Of a stretch of DNA of 64,000 nucleotides, positions 17,180-25,431 are shown in pieces (the first letter of the stretch is position 1; each line of letters opens with the position of its first letter). Source of the stretch: CAYMEV01 sp964389675 [NCBI: uncultured Candidatus Sumerlaeota bacterium] (GTDB taxonomy: Bacteria; CAYMEV01); the NCBI GenBank assembly GCA_964389675.1, contig CAYMEV010000001.1, positions 1 to 64,000 on the forward strand, written 5' to 3'. Made by a program: the position numbers and the translations under genes. A model generated the notes under the pieces. That model was not told the origin of the DNA. It saw nothing but the letters and a program-made list of their open reading frames with translations, and did not search any database.

Positions 17180-18106
17180 TTAACTGTCTTTTAGTATCTC
17201 CTTCAGGCTTAATAAAGCCTCTTTATTATCCGGGTCAATTTTCAGGACCATATTGAACTGCGCTGAAGCATTATCAACATCATTTTTAAGCAGGTATGCA
17301 GCTCCGAGGCTTATCCATGCATTGATATAATCAGGATTGATCTTGACTGCATCATTAAATGATTTTATTGCTTCATCGTACCTTTTCAGTTCAAGAAGGG
17401 CGCTTCCCTTTCTAAAATGATAATCAGGATACTCACCTTTTAATTCTAATGCCTTATTGTATCTGTCCAATGCTGATTCATAATCCCCTTCAGCACACAG
17501 GCTGTCTCCCTGTTTTACTAAAAGAAGCCATTCACTGGGCTTGTCAACAGTTATATTCTGAAGGAGGTTTATGGCTGTATCAATATCTTCTTCCCTTATT
17601 TTTTCAATAGCTGTTTCCAGTTTTTCAAGGTTTTCATAAATGGATTCAAATACAAGTTCAATAAGGTAATCCATGGTTTCCTCTATCTTATTCTGCTTTA
17701 AGCCGATTATACATAAGAAAAGCTTGGCTTTCAGATATCTGCTGGAAGCTTTGAGGGACTTGATGACATACTCCTCAGCTGTATTATAGTCCCCTTCTTC
17801 GAAATAGATCTTTGCAATCTTTAAGAATACATCTGCATAATCATTAAAATCGGTGACTTTGAGGTAAAATTCCCTGGCGGCTTCTTTGTCTCCTTCTTTA
17901 TTATGCTTATCAGCAAGAGCTATATATGATTCCGTGATATAGAATTTAGCCAGCTTGTGGTTCTGCGAGGCCGGGTCAGGGTCCTGGCTGATAGCCTTTT
18001 CAAACTGCTCTATTGCATTCCTGTACTCGCCATTTTCAAACTGGTTAATACCTGCTGAAAGATGGTCCTTTGAAAGAAGCCCCAAAATCCTGTTTAATAA
18101 GCTCAT
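17180..18106 (-). CDS. TPR-repeat protein
   Basis: 308 residues with about six TPR units, clearest at 15-45, 100-130, 205-235 (DSLCAEGDYESALDRYNKAL) and 240-300. There is no signal peptide, so it is cytoplasmic and probably an adaptor. It is the first gene of the operon leading to ffh and trmD and has its own promoter. Confidence 0.85.
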   Translation of the reverse strand: MSLLNRILGLLSKDHLSAGINQFENGEYRNAIEQFEKAISQDPDPASQNHKLAKFYITESYIALADKHNKEGDKEAAREFYLKVTDFNDYADVFLKIAKIYFEEGDYNTAEEYVIKSLKASSRYLKAKLFLCIIGLKQNKIEETMDYLIELVFESIYENLEKLETAIEKIREEDIDTAINLLQNITVDKPSEWLLLVKQGDSLCAEGDYESALDRYNKALELKGEYPDYHFRKGSALLELKRYDEAIKSFNDAVKINPDYINAWISLGAAYLLKNDVDNASAQFNMVLKIDPDNKEALLSLKEILKDS

Positions 18107-18136
18107 AAAAACATCCTGGTCATTAATTGTAAATGA

Positions 18137-18165
18137 ATGTTATTATAATATGGACAGCCTGTCAA
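18137..18165 (-). promoter_or_regulatory. Promoter of the TPR-dnaJ-ffh-trmD operon
   Basis: On the minus strand TTGACA (18165-18160), 17 bases, TAACAT (18142-18137); an additional TATTATAATAA stretch lies inside the spacer. The TPR start codon is about 30 bases downstream. Confidence 0.6.
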
Positions 18166-18207
18166 GTTTTAATTATTTTCAAGGAAATGTCATTTTTTCC
18201 CGGGTCA

Positions 18208-18720
18208 TCAATCATCTTTTCCTGAAAACCGATCCAGGATCATTTCAATGATCCCTGATGTCGAATTAACACCCTTTAGAGGGAAAGCAACAACATTACC
18301 CCCGTAGCTCTTTACAAAATCCTCTCCAATGATCCTTCCATGGCCCCAGTCAGTTCCCTTTACAAGATAATCAGGCCTTATCCGCCTTATAATCTCCGCG
18401 GGGTCCTTTTCGTCGAAGCTTGCCAAAAAATCTACAAATGAATATCCCGCAAGCATCTGCATCCTTTGCTCCAGGTCAAAAACCGGCCTTTTCGGGCCTT
18501 TTATTTTTTTTATGCTGTCATCTGAATTAAGCCCGATTATGAGGATATCAGCAAGGCCTTTGCAGAAATATAGAAGTTCAAGATGCCCAGGATGCAGAAT
18601 ATCAAAACATCCGTTCGTAAATGATATGGTTTTCCGGCCGGCCTTGATCTCTTCAATCAGGGAATCCAGCCTGTCTTCTCTAATATATTTCCTGACAAAG
18701 ACTTCATCAAAATAGGACAT
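18208..18720 (-). CDS. rfaE2: D-glycero-beta-D-manno-heptose 1-phosphate adenylyltransferase
   Basis: 170 residues equivalent to the C-terminal half of HldE. The nucleotidyltransferase motif FTNGCFDILHPGHLELL holds the HxGH signature, and RPDYLVKGTDWGHGRIIG and STSGII close the active site. It makes ADP-heptose for LPS inner core. The kinase half is a separate gene at 37415. It is the last gene of the kinase-to-heptose operon. Confidence 0.93.
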   Translation of the reverse strand: MSYFDEVFVRKYIREDRLDSLIEEIKAGRKTISFTNGCFDILHPGHLELLYFCKGLADILIIGLNSDDSIKKIKGPKRPVFDLEQRMQMLAGYSFVDFLASFDEKDPAEIIRRIRPDYLVKGTDWGHGRIIGEDFVKSYGGNVVAFPLKGVNSTSGIIEMILDRFSGKDD

Positions 18721-18732
18721 AGATAAAACCTG

Positions 18733-19632
18733 CTATACCTTATCAAGGAGAAAAAACAACAATGGAAGCAATATTTCATGGTGCCCTATGAAATAGTAAC
18801 CCTCGGAGCCCAATGCTTTCGGCCTGCTTACAACATTCTGCATAGGCCTGTAATGCATATTAAAATCAAATACTGCAGTTGTAAAACCGCCAAAATTCCT
18901 GTCAATATTCCTTATAAATGATACTGCTTTCAGGAAGACTTCCGGAAGTATTACAGCTGAACCAATATTGAGATAGATGCCCCCTCCCTTGATTTCCTTG
19001 AGATTATCAATAAACATCCTGAAATCATGCATGCTTACCCTTCCTATCTTCTCCCCGTCTGCCTCAGGGTGCATATGTATTATGTCTGTTCCTATTGCAA
19101 TATGGTATGAAACTGGAATATTCAGTTTATATGCCCAGTAAAATATGCTCTGCTCAATATATCTGGATCCTTTCTCTTCAAGGTAACTGCCATATACCCT
19201 GTATAAGGGGGTATCCTTTTCGGCCGCTTCGGAAAAAAGGCTGTTAAGTGCCCCGCAGGTCTCGTAGGCCATGCCGAATTCGCCATCCTTAAGCGCTTTC
19301 TCGACATCCTCGGAGGTTTTTCCCTCATAAGATATCTCAAAATCATGGATTAAAGAGGCTCCATTCGTGCACAGGGCTGTGATATAGCCTTCTTTCATCA
19401 TCTGTATAATTATAGGAGACAGGCCGCATTTAATAAGATGCGCTCCGAATCCAACGACAAAACCCCTTTTGCCCCTTACTTCCCTTATCTTTCTTACAAA
19501 TTCCAGAAAATTCTTTCCCTGAAGAATGCCGGGAATCAATTCAGAAAGATTATCGCCGATCTTTGAAAAATTATTGACCGAAACTTTGCTGTATCGGTCT
19601 TTAATACTGTATCTCTTTATCTTATCCTTCAT
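18733..19632 (-). CDS. Deoxyhypusine-synthase-like protein in the heptose operon
   Basis: 299 residues. By hand alignment it follows the DHS fold: GAHLIKCGLSPIIIQMMKEG ~ the DHS Rossmann start, ALCTNGASLIHDFE ~ VTTAGGVEEDLI, SIFYWAYKLNIPV ~ SVYYWAQKNHIPV, and VVSRPKAL (Lys272) in the place of the catalytic-lysine motif VSWGKI. Bacteria have no hypusine-bearing eIF5A, so another substrate (polyamine or sugar) is expected. It overlaps gmhA by 11 bases and precedes rfaE2 by 12, tying it to heptose metabolism. The fold assignment is an inference and the function is unknown. Confidence 0.6.
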   Translation of the reverse strand: MKDKIKRYSIKDRYSKVSVNNFSKIGDNLSELIPGILQGKNFLEFVRKIREVRGKRGFVVGFGAHLIKCGLSPIIIQMMKEGYITALCTNGASLIHDFEISYEGKTSEDVEKALKDGEFGMAYETCGALNSLFSEAAEKDTPLYRVYGSYLEEKGSRYIEQSIFYWAYKLNIPVSYHIAIGTDIIHMHPEADGEKIGRVSMHDFRMFIDNLKEIKGGGIYLNIGSAVILPEVFLKAVSFIRNIDRNFGGFTTAVFDFNMHYRPMQNVVSRPKALGSEGYYFIGHHEILLPLLFFLLDKV

Positions 19633-20224
19633 TTACTATCATCTCTTCAACTAACTGGCAGATCATATGCCCGAAAAGAAGATGAATTTCCTGTATCCTG
19701 GGCGTATCTTCTGAATTGACAATGATCGAATCATCGGAAAATGTTTTTGCCTCGCCTCCGGTCTTTCCAAGCAGAGAAAAGCAATAAATACCAATATATC
19801 TCGCTTTTTTTAAGGCTCTCACCAGATTGGCTGAATCCCCGCTTGTTGAGAGACAGATCAGTATATCACCCTTTCTCCCCAGTGCTTCAACCTGTCTTTC
19901 AAATACATTGGCAAAGTCATAATCATTTGATATTGATGTGATATTTGAAGTATCTACTGTCAGCGATAAAGCAGGCAAGGCTTTCCTCTCATGCAGGAAC
20001 CTGTTTACAAATTCAGCGGTTATGTGCTGAGCCTGGGCTGCACTGCCTCCATTTCCGATAAGCATCAGCTTGTTTTCAGTGGAAAATGCATTGCATATCC
20101 TCATTGAGAGGGCAAAGACCTTTTCCTTCCATTCTGCATTGCCCCTGTATTTATCGAGAATATGCTGAAGATCCTGTATATCCTTATCCAAAAATGCCTT
20201 ATAAAATTTTTTATCCTTTTTCAT
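19622..20224 (-). CDS. gmhA: Sedoheptulose 7-phosphate isomerase (SIS domain)
   Basis: 200 residues, the size of GmhA, the first enzyme of ADP-heptose synthesis. It has the SIS motif IGNGGSAAQAQHITAEFV (with the catalytic-site Gln/His), LSTSGDSANLV for phosphate binding, and PRIQEIHLLFGHMICQLVE with the general acid-base His. rfaE2 lies two genes downstream. No gmhB phosphatase is seen in the window. Confidence 0.92.
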   Translation of the reverse strand: MKKDKKFYKAFLDKDIQDLQHILDKYRGNAEWKEKVFALSMRICNAFSTENKLMLIGNGGSAAQAQHITAEFVNRFLHERKALPALSLTVDTSNITSISNDYDFANVFERQVEALGRKGDILICLSTSGDSANLVRALKKARYIGIYCFSLLGKTGGEAKTFSDDSIIVNSEDTPRIQEIHLLFGHMICQLVEEMIVNEG

Positions 20225-20235
20225 AGCCCACCAGC

Positions 20236-20616
20236 CTAAACATTTTTCTTAAATTCTGAGACAGCCCCTTTTATTGCATAAAGAGGAAGATCTATGCATT
20301 GGAAATCATCATCAGTGAATCCAAGGTTTTTTCTGATCATGGATTTGTCAATCTTTTCAATTTCGCTGGTCTTCATACCCTTGACCAGTTCGGATATATA
20401 GCTGCAGCTTGCAATAATCCTTGGGCATCCCTTTACAAAATAGGAGATATTCTCCACAGCTCCATCCTTTATATCCAGGAAAAATTTGATTTTGTCTGAA
20501 TCAGTTTCATTTTCAGCTTCACAGCTTGCATTAAAGCTTTGTATCATACCTATATTGCGGGGATTCTGGAAATGATCCAGAAACAGCTCATTGTAGCTTC
20601 TAGAAGACACTGCCAT
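20236..20616 (-). CDS. NifU/IscU-like Fe-S scaffold protein
   Basis: 126 residues, an IscU-type domain alone. All three cluster cysteines can be aligned: SCEAEN (IscU ACGD), KGCPRIIASC (FGCGSAIASS) and FQCIDLPLYAI (LHCSMLAEDAI). The Asp that follows the first Cys in IscU is not conserved, which may alter cluster release. It overlaps the cysteine desulfurase gene by 17 bases; the AAGGAG there fits an in-frame GTG at 20610 (eight bases) better than the ATG at 20616 (two bases). Confidence 0.82.
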   Translation of the reverse strand: MAVSSRSYNELFLDHFQNPRNIGMIQSFNASCEAENETDSDKIKFFLDIKDGAVENISYFVKGCPRIIASCSYISELVKGMKTSEIEKIDKSMIRKNLGFTDDDFQCIDLPLYAIKGAVSEFKKNV

Positions 20617-21751
20617 AACTCCTTAATTTTTCAACTGTTATTTTTAATTTATCTATGAAATAGGCAATCTGTCCATCATCATTGTCAATACCGGTGGAAA
20701 CCCTTATTGCGGATCTTGCAAGCTCTTCATCAATGCCCATCTTTTCCAGCACCCTTGAATATCCTTTTTCCGCTTTCTTATGAGATGCACAGGCAGAAGC
20801 AGTAGAGACTGCAATCTGGTGCATGCTCAGCATTTCAGCTATGGATTCGCCGCTTAGACCTGCAAAGCTTATATTTAATATATTAGGCAGGCTTCTTTCT
20901 ATGTCCTGGTTCAGGCTGAATCCCTCAATATCAGAAAGCCCTGCAATAATTCTGTCTTTCCATTCCCTGTATTTTATGGTGTAATCCCTGAGGATGCCAC
21001 AGCATATTCTGAGAGCTTCTGCCATCCCCGCACATCCGGAAACATTCTCTGTCCCTGACCTTATATTTCTTTCATGCCCTCCGCCGAACATAACAGGAAA
21101 AACATTTATCCCTTTCCTGATATAGAGAAATCCTGCACCCTTCGGGCCGTAAAATTTATGAGAGGATGCCGAAAGCATATCAAAGCCTGTATCCTTTACG
21201 TTGACATCCATTTTCCCCAGTGCCTGGACAGCATCGCTATGAAAGGTTATGCCCTTTTCCCTCGCCATTTCTGATATTTCCCTGACAGGCTGGATCGAAC
21301 CCACTTCATTATTTGCAGTCATTATGGATATCATCGCAGTATCATCATCCATACATTCCTCAAGATGCTCAAGGTTAATAATACCATTTTTATCAACATC
21401 TATGTAAATTATTTTATACCCGTTCTGCCTTAAGAATTCACAGGGTTCAATTACAGCTTCATGCTCAATGCTGGAGATCAGAACCGTTCGTTTACCGGAA
21501 GATCTGCAATGGCCCAATATTGCAATATTATCCGCTTCCGTACCTCCTGACGTAAAATAAATCTCATCCGGGTCTGCATTAATTAACCCGGCAATTGTAT
21601 TTCTTGCATTCTCCAGCACCTCTTTTGCTTCCCTGCCATAGAGATGCCTGCTGGATGCATTGCCGAACTTTTCGACAAAATACTGGCTCATATGGTCATA
21701 TACTTCCCGAAGGACCGGTGTAGTTGCTGAATGATCAAGGTAAACCCTCAC
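20600..21751 (-). CDS. Cysteine desulfurase (NifS/IscS family)
   Basis: 383 residues. It starts YLDHSATTPV and has TSGGTEADNIA, HSDAVQALGKM, the PLP lysine in SSHKFYGPKG (about 198-207) and the active-site loop STASACASHKK. It provides sulfur to the NifU-like scaffold encoded directly after it. A second, different NifS domain is fused to SelD at 61591. Confidence 0.93.
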   Translation of the reverse strand: MRVYLDHSATTPVLREVYDHMSQYFVEKFGNASSRHLYGREAKEVLENARNTIAGLINADPDEIYFTSGGTEADNIAILGHCRSSGKRTVLISSIEHEAVIEPCEFLRQNGYKIIYIDVDKNGIINLEHLEECMDDDTAMISIMTANNEVGSIQPVREISEMAREKGITFHSDAVQALGKMDVNVKDTGFDMLSASSHKFYGPKGAGFLYIRKGINVFPVMFGGGHERNIRSGTENVSGCAGMAEALRICCGILRDYTIKYREWKDRIIAGLSDIEGFSLNQDIERSLPNILNISFAGLSGESIAEMLSMHQIAVSTASACASHKKAEKGYSRVLEKMGIDEELARSAIRVSTGIDNDDGQIAYFIDKLKITVEKLRSYGSVF

Positions 21752-21778
21752 GTTTTCCTCCTTGCCTCTCCTGTTTAT

Positions 21779-23911
21779 TTATTGGATGGCACCTATCAGA
21801 AAAAGATAGAAATTCGATATGTTCTTTACAGAATAGTACGGGAAATCTCCGAATATTGAATCTTCTTTCAGTACAGCGCTGGAAAGAAGCGCCCTTGCCC
21901 TGTCAATGGACCCTAAATTGTATGAGCATATGCCGCTGTAAAGTTCAGGGCTTCCATACATTATACCAAGATTGGAATAATTTGATATCATGCTGAAACC
22001 CTCTTTTAATGCCTTTTCATATAATCCGAAATGCATATAGCACAATCCCATATTAAGATAGTAAACATCCCTGAAGAACGGCCTTTTTTCTTTATTGAGG
22101 CTGAAAAATATCTTGGCCAGAATAAGGTTATAGTTCAGATCCCTCGAATAGCCATACTCCCTGGGAATGACAGATACAGGGATTTCCATGTCCACTGTCC
22201 CTTTAAGCCTGCTTATCTGCAGGACTATCTTATCATCAATGCTTATTGTTGATAAATATTCCCTGAATTCCTCAGCTGAGTTAATCTCATTCCCGTCAAC
22301 AGACATAATAAGGTCATAATTTTCAATACCGATGCTGTTTGCCGGGCTCCCGGGATAGACCTTAACAACGATAAGCCCATTATTCTCTGAAGGGTTTGAA
22401 ATAAGCTCCATTCCGACCCAGTTTTCTGTAAATACTATATCTTTATCCATATTTATAATAAAATTATACAGAAAAGCGGTCTCTTTTGTTGCAAGCCTCA
22501 TAACAGAAGGCTTATGATGAGAAAAATGATAGAAATGTACGTCAAATTCCCTGTCAATTGACAATGGGTCCAGGATACCAAATGCAATTACATCAAAATT
22601 ATATTTGGAATGCAGAGACTGAAGGACTTCCCGCAGTTCTTCCGAAGAACCGCCATTCATGACCAGGCTGTAAAGCTCTGCATATCGCACGTCATTCCTT
22701 AGATCATCGAAAAATATATTATAGCTCTGCATCCTGTCAAGCAGCTTATTGAACTCTTCAATATTAGGGCTTTCAAAGCTCTGCCCATTCCGGTCATAAA
22801 GGCCCAGCCATAGTATTGTAGGCTTAAAGACTACCTCTTCAAATTTTCTTCTGGAGCTGTCAATTTTTACCTTCTTTGTCCATATGCCCCCTTTAATATC
22901 CACAACCCTGATGATATGGTCGCCGTAACATATATTCTCAATAAGATTCATCTGCATATTATACGGCTGATCATCTATATATACCCTTGCGCCTGAAAGA
23001 TCGCCAATAAGCTCAATACTGCCTGTCTGGGATAACATGAATATTTCATCGATCTTATAATCATCTATTGATTCTATATATACCTCTCTGGTCTCAGTCC
23101 TGTAGCAGGCACTGGAAAAGGTGACTGTAACCTGTCCTATGGGTATTTCATTAATTATCAGGGGGTCTGATATGATATCTGTCCCGGAGTATATGGACCT
23201 GTTGCCTGGTTTATATGACTCTGAATCAGTGCTTCCGACAAACTTGTCGTTCAGATAGACATCGACATCCGGCGGACAGGTTCTTACCTCCAGGGAGGCA
23301 GCGGTCCTTTCAAGGTCTTCTTTGATATTAACATCCTTGTTTACATCAATATTCCTGACAATTTCACCGTAATTAGGCTTATTTATTCTAAGCTCATAAT
23401 TGCCATAATTGATTCTTTTATTCTTTAATGGGCTTTCCCCGATTAATCTCGTATCAATAAAAATTTTTGCCCCTTCAGGATTCGTGGTTATATTCACAGC
23501 TGCAGTGTTTTCCTTCCTGATTTTTTCAAAAGCATTTATTATGGTGCTTGAAATGATGCTTGCATCCGGATTATAATCCGGATTTTTCACCACAATCATT
23601 TTAAACTCAGCGTTTGCACTGTCAAGCTGGCCGGTATTATAATACGTTATGCCGATAAACATATGAGAATCAAGGACCATTGCTTCCAGTACCTGCAGAT
23701 CTTCTTCAGATGCCTTATCAAAAATCAGACCTGCATCTTCTATTATCTTGTTAAACAGGGGTATGCATTCCTGCTGTGAAACAGAAAAATGGATTGCCTT
23801 TGCCCTGACAAATTCATCCTGCAGATCTTTCATAAATTCACTATGCTCCTGTGAAAACAGGAGATTTAAGATTAAAAGATTAAAAAAAAGAAATAATGCA
23901 ATTTTTCTCAT
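21779..23911 (-). CDS. Secreted PEGA- and PDZ-domain protein
   Basis: 710 residues with a signal peptide (MRKIALFLFFNLLILNLLFS). Residues about 30-115 are helical TPR-like. PEGA-type repeats follow (VNITTNPEGAKIFIDTRLIGESPL at about 133 and VRTCPPDVDVYLNDKFVGS at about 200, a weaker one at 290). A PDZ domain lies at about 500-600 (VVKVYPGSPANSIGIENYDLIMSVDG), and TPR-like helices at the end. The catalytic triad of a protease is not visible. It lies 14 bases after a TPR/propeller gene and probably works at the cell surface or periplasm with the PEGA kinase. Confidence 0.8.
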   Translation of the reverse strand: MRKIALFLFFNLLILNLLFSQEHSEFMKDLQDEFVRAKAIHFSVSQQECIPLFNKIIEDAGLIFDKASEEDLQVLEAMVLDSHMFIGITYYNTGQLDSANAEFKMIVVKNPDYNPDASIISSTIINAFEKIRKENTAAVNITTNPEGAKIFIDTRLIGESPLKNKRINYGNYELRINKPNYGEIVRNIDVNKDVNIKEDLERTAASLEVRTCPPDVDVYLNDKFVGSTDSESYKPGNRSIYSGTDIISDPLIINEIPIGQVTVTFSSACYRTETREVYIESIDDYKIDEIFMLSQTGSIELIGDLSGARVYIDDQPYNMQMNLIENICYGDHIIRVVDIKGGIWTKKVKIDSSRRKFEEVVFKPTILWLGLYDRNGQSFESPNIEEFNKLLDRMQSYNIFFDDLRNDVRYAELYSLVMNGGSSEELREVLQSLHSKYNFDVIAFGILDPLSIDREFDVHFYHFSHHKPSVMRLATKETAFLYNFIINMDKDIVFTENWVGMELISNPSENNGLIVVKVYPGSPANSIGIENYDLIMSVDGNEINSAEEFREYLSTISIDDKIVLQISRLKGTVDMEIPVSVIPREYGYSRDLNYNLILAKIFFSLNKEKRPFFRDVYYLNMGLCYMHFGLYEKALKEGFSMISNYSNLGIMYGSPELYSGICSYNLGSIDRARALLSSAVLKEDSIFGDFPYYSVKNISNFYLFLIGAIQ

Positions 23912-23925
23912 ATCTTCTCCCCTTT

Positions 23926-25401
23926 TTACTTAAGAAGATGAACATCGTGATCGCTTTCGGTCACTGCAATGGATCCATCAGGCATAAACCCGATTTTCTG
24001 CGCCTTTTCTATATTGAAAAGCTTAAGGTTAATATTGGCAATCGGCGATATATTATAATCATATATCCAGAGTATGCCGTCGCTGTCCAGTATATACAGG
24101 TTGCCTATGAAATCCACAGCCAGGTCTATTGCCTGATTTATATTGTAATTATTGCCGTCAAATTGCTTATTGGAAATAAATTCTCCATCTGTTGATATGA
24201 CATTTATTGTCCCGAATTTATTTGAGATCAGAAAGACCCTGTCAAAATTGTCCACAGTCATAATCTCATCACTTACAGCGTATCCCCTGAAGATATCCAT
24301 CATGTATTTTCCGTTCTGATCAAATACCAGGACAGAATCAAAGGATTCGTCCAGAGCATAAATATTAAGCTCCTTGTCAAAGGATACAAACCTTAAATCC
24401 CTTAGCTCCTTGCCTCCTTTGTTCAGGCCTATAAAACTGCCGTCGATATAAAGCCGTCTGCTGTCGTTTATAATAAGCCTGCCGGCTGGATCGAAAAAAA
24501 CCCTTTCCGGGCTTTTGAGATTGCTTACTATTGTCCTCTGATACTTGAGGTCCTTGCTGTACTCTGTCAGATTCTTCGCTTTTGAATCCAGGTAGTAAAA
24601 ACTTCTTATGTCGCCGGAGCATGAAACTATCCTTTTTGATTCGCCTTTAAGGTTTATATCATATGCATAGTAAAGATAATTTGTCTTTTTTGATTTATAT
24701 TTAAGTATTCTTATCAGGTGTGTTGAGTAAGCTTCAGATCTAAGGAGGTCATCCGGGGATTCTGTAAATTCAAGTGATTTTGAAAGGGCGATCAAAGCAT
24801 TTTCAAGGTCTATATTCTTAAAATAATACCTGGCAAGGATCCCATATGGATCGAGAGTATCTTTGGATCCGACTGAATAAAGATACTTTTCCATAAACCA
24901 TATTGCCCTCTCAATATTGCCTGTTTTTTCAAAAAGAAGGCTTAGATTATATAATGCTTTCTTCCAGTAATGTGATTTTGGATATATATTAATAATTCTC
25001 AGAAAATCTGCGATCGACTTATTGATATCATAATATGCTTCTCCATCCAGGTTATAGATCTCTCCCCTGAGAAAGTAAGCCTTTGACACAGTTTCATCCT
25101 CTCTTGAAACATCTATTGTCTTTTGAAGGTATTCAAATGCCTTTCCTGTATCTCTTTTTTGCTCGAAATAATACTCTCCAAGAAGAAGAGAAGCTCTTCC
25201 GGCATATATTGTATTGCTGTATTTTTCAATTATCAGGTTCAGGTCAGGCAGGGCCTGATCATATTTGCCGAGAGAGAAAAGGCTCTGGGCATTCTGAAAA
25301 TACCTCTGGGCTATTACAGAATCATTATCAGCACATATGCCCAGGCTAAAAACAAAAAATAAAACTGCTATAAATGCATTTTGCATATAATATTTTTTCA
25401 T
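23926..25401 (-). CDS. Secreted TPR / beta-propeller protein
   Basis: 491 residues with a signal peptide (MKKYYMQNAFIAVLFFVFSLGICA). The first half has TPR units (AQSLFSLGKYDQALPDLNLIIEKY, YKALYNLSLLFEKTGNIERAIW). The second half (about 255-490) has NHL-like blades (IYALDESFDSVLVFDQNGKYMM, LYILDSDGILWIYDYN). It stands between the kinase and the PEGA-PDZ protein in the operon. No enzyme motif is seen; an envelope scaffold is the best guess. Confidence 0.78.
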   Translation of the reverse strand: MKKYYMQNAFIAVLFFVFSLGICADNDSVIAQRYFQNAQSLFSLGKYDQALPDLNLIIEKYSNTIYAGRASLLLGEYYFEQKRDTGKAFEYLQKTIDVSREDETVSKAYFLRGEIYNLDGEAYYDINKSIADFLRIINIYPKSHYWKKALYNLSLLFEKTGNIERAIWFMEKYLYSVGSKDTLDPYGILARYYFKNIDLENALIALSKSLEFTESPDDLLRSEAYSTHLIRILKYKSKKTNYLYYAYDINLKGESKRIVSCSGDIRSFYYLDSKAKNLTEYSKDLKYQRTIVSNLKSPERVFFDPAGRLIINDSRRLYIDGSFIGLNKGGKELRDLRFVSFDKELNIYALDESFDSVLVFDQNGKYMMDIFRGYAVSDEIMTVDNFDRVFLISNKFGTINVISTDGEFISNKQFDGNNYNINQAIDLAVDFIGNLYILDSDGILWIYDYNISPIANINLKLFNIEKAQKIGFMPDGSIAVTESDHDVHLLK

Positions 25402-25431
25402 ATTTATACCCCTTTATATAAAAGGTTTTCA

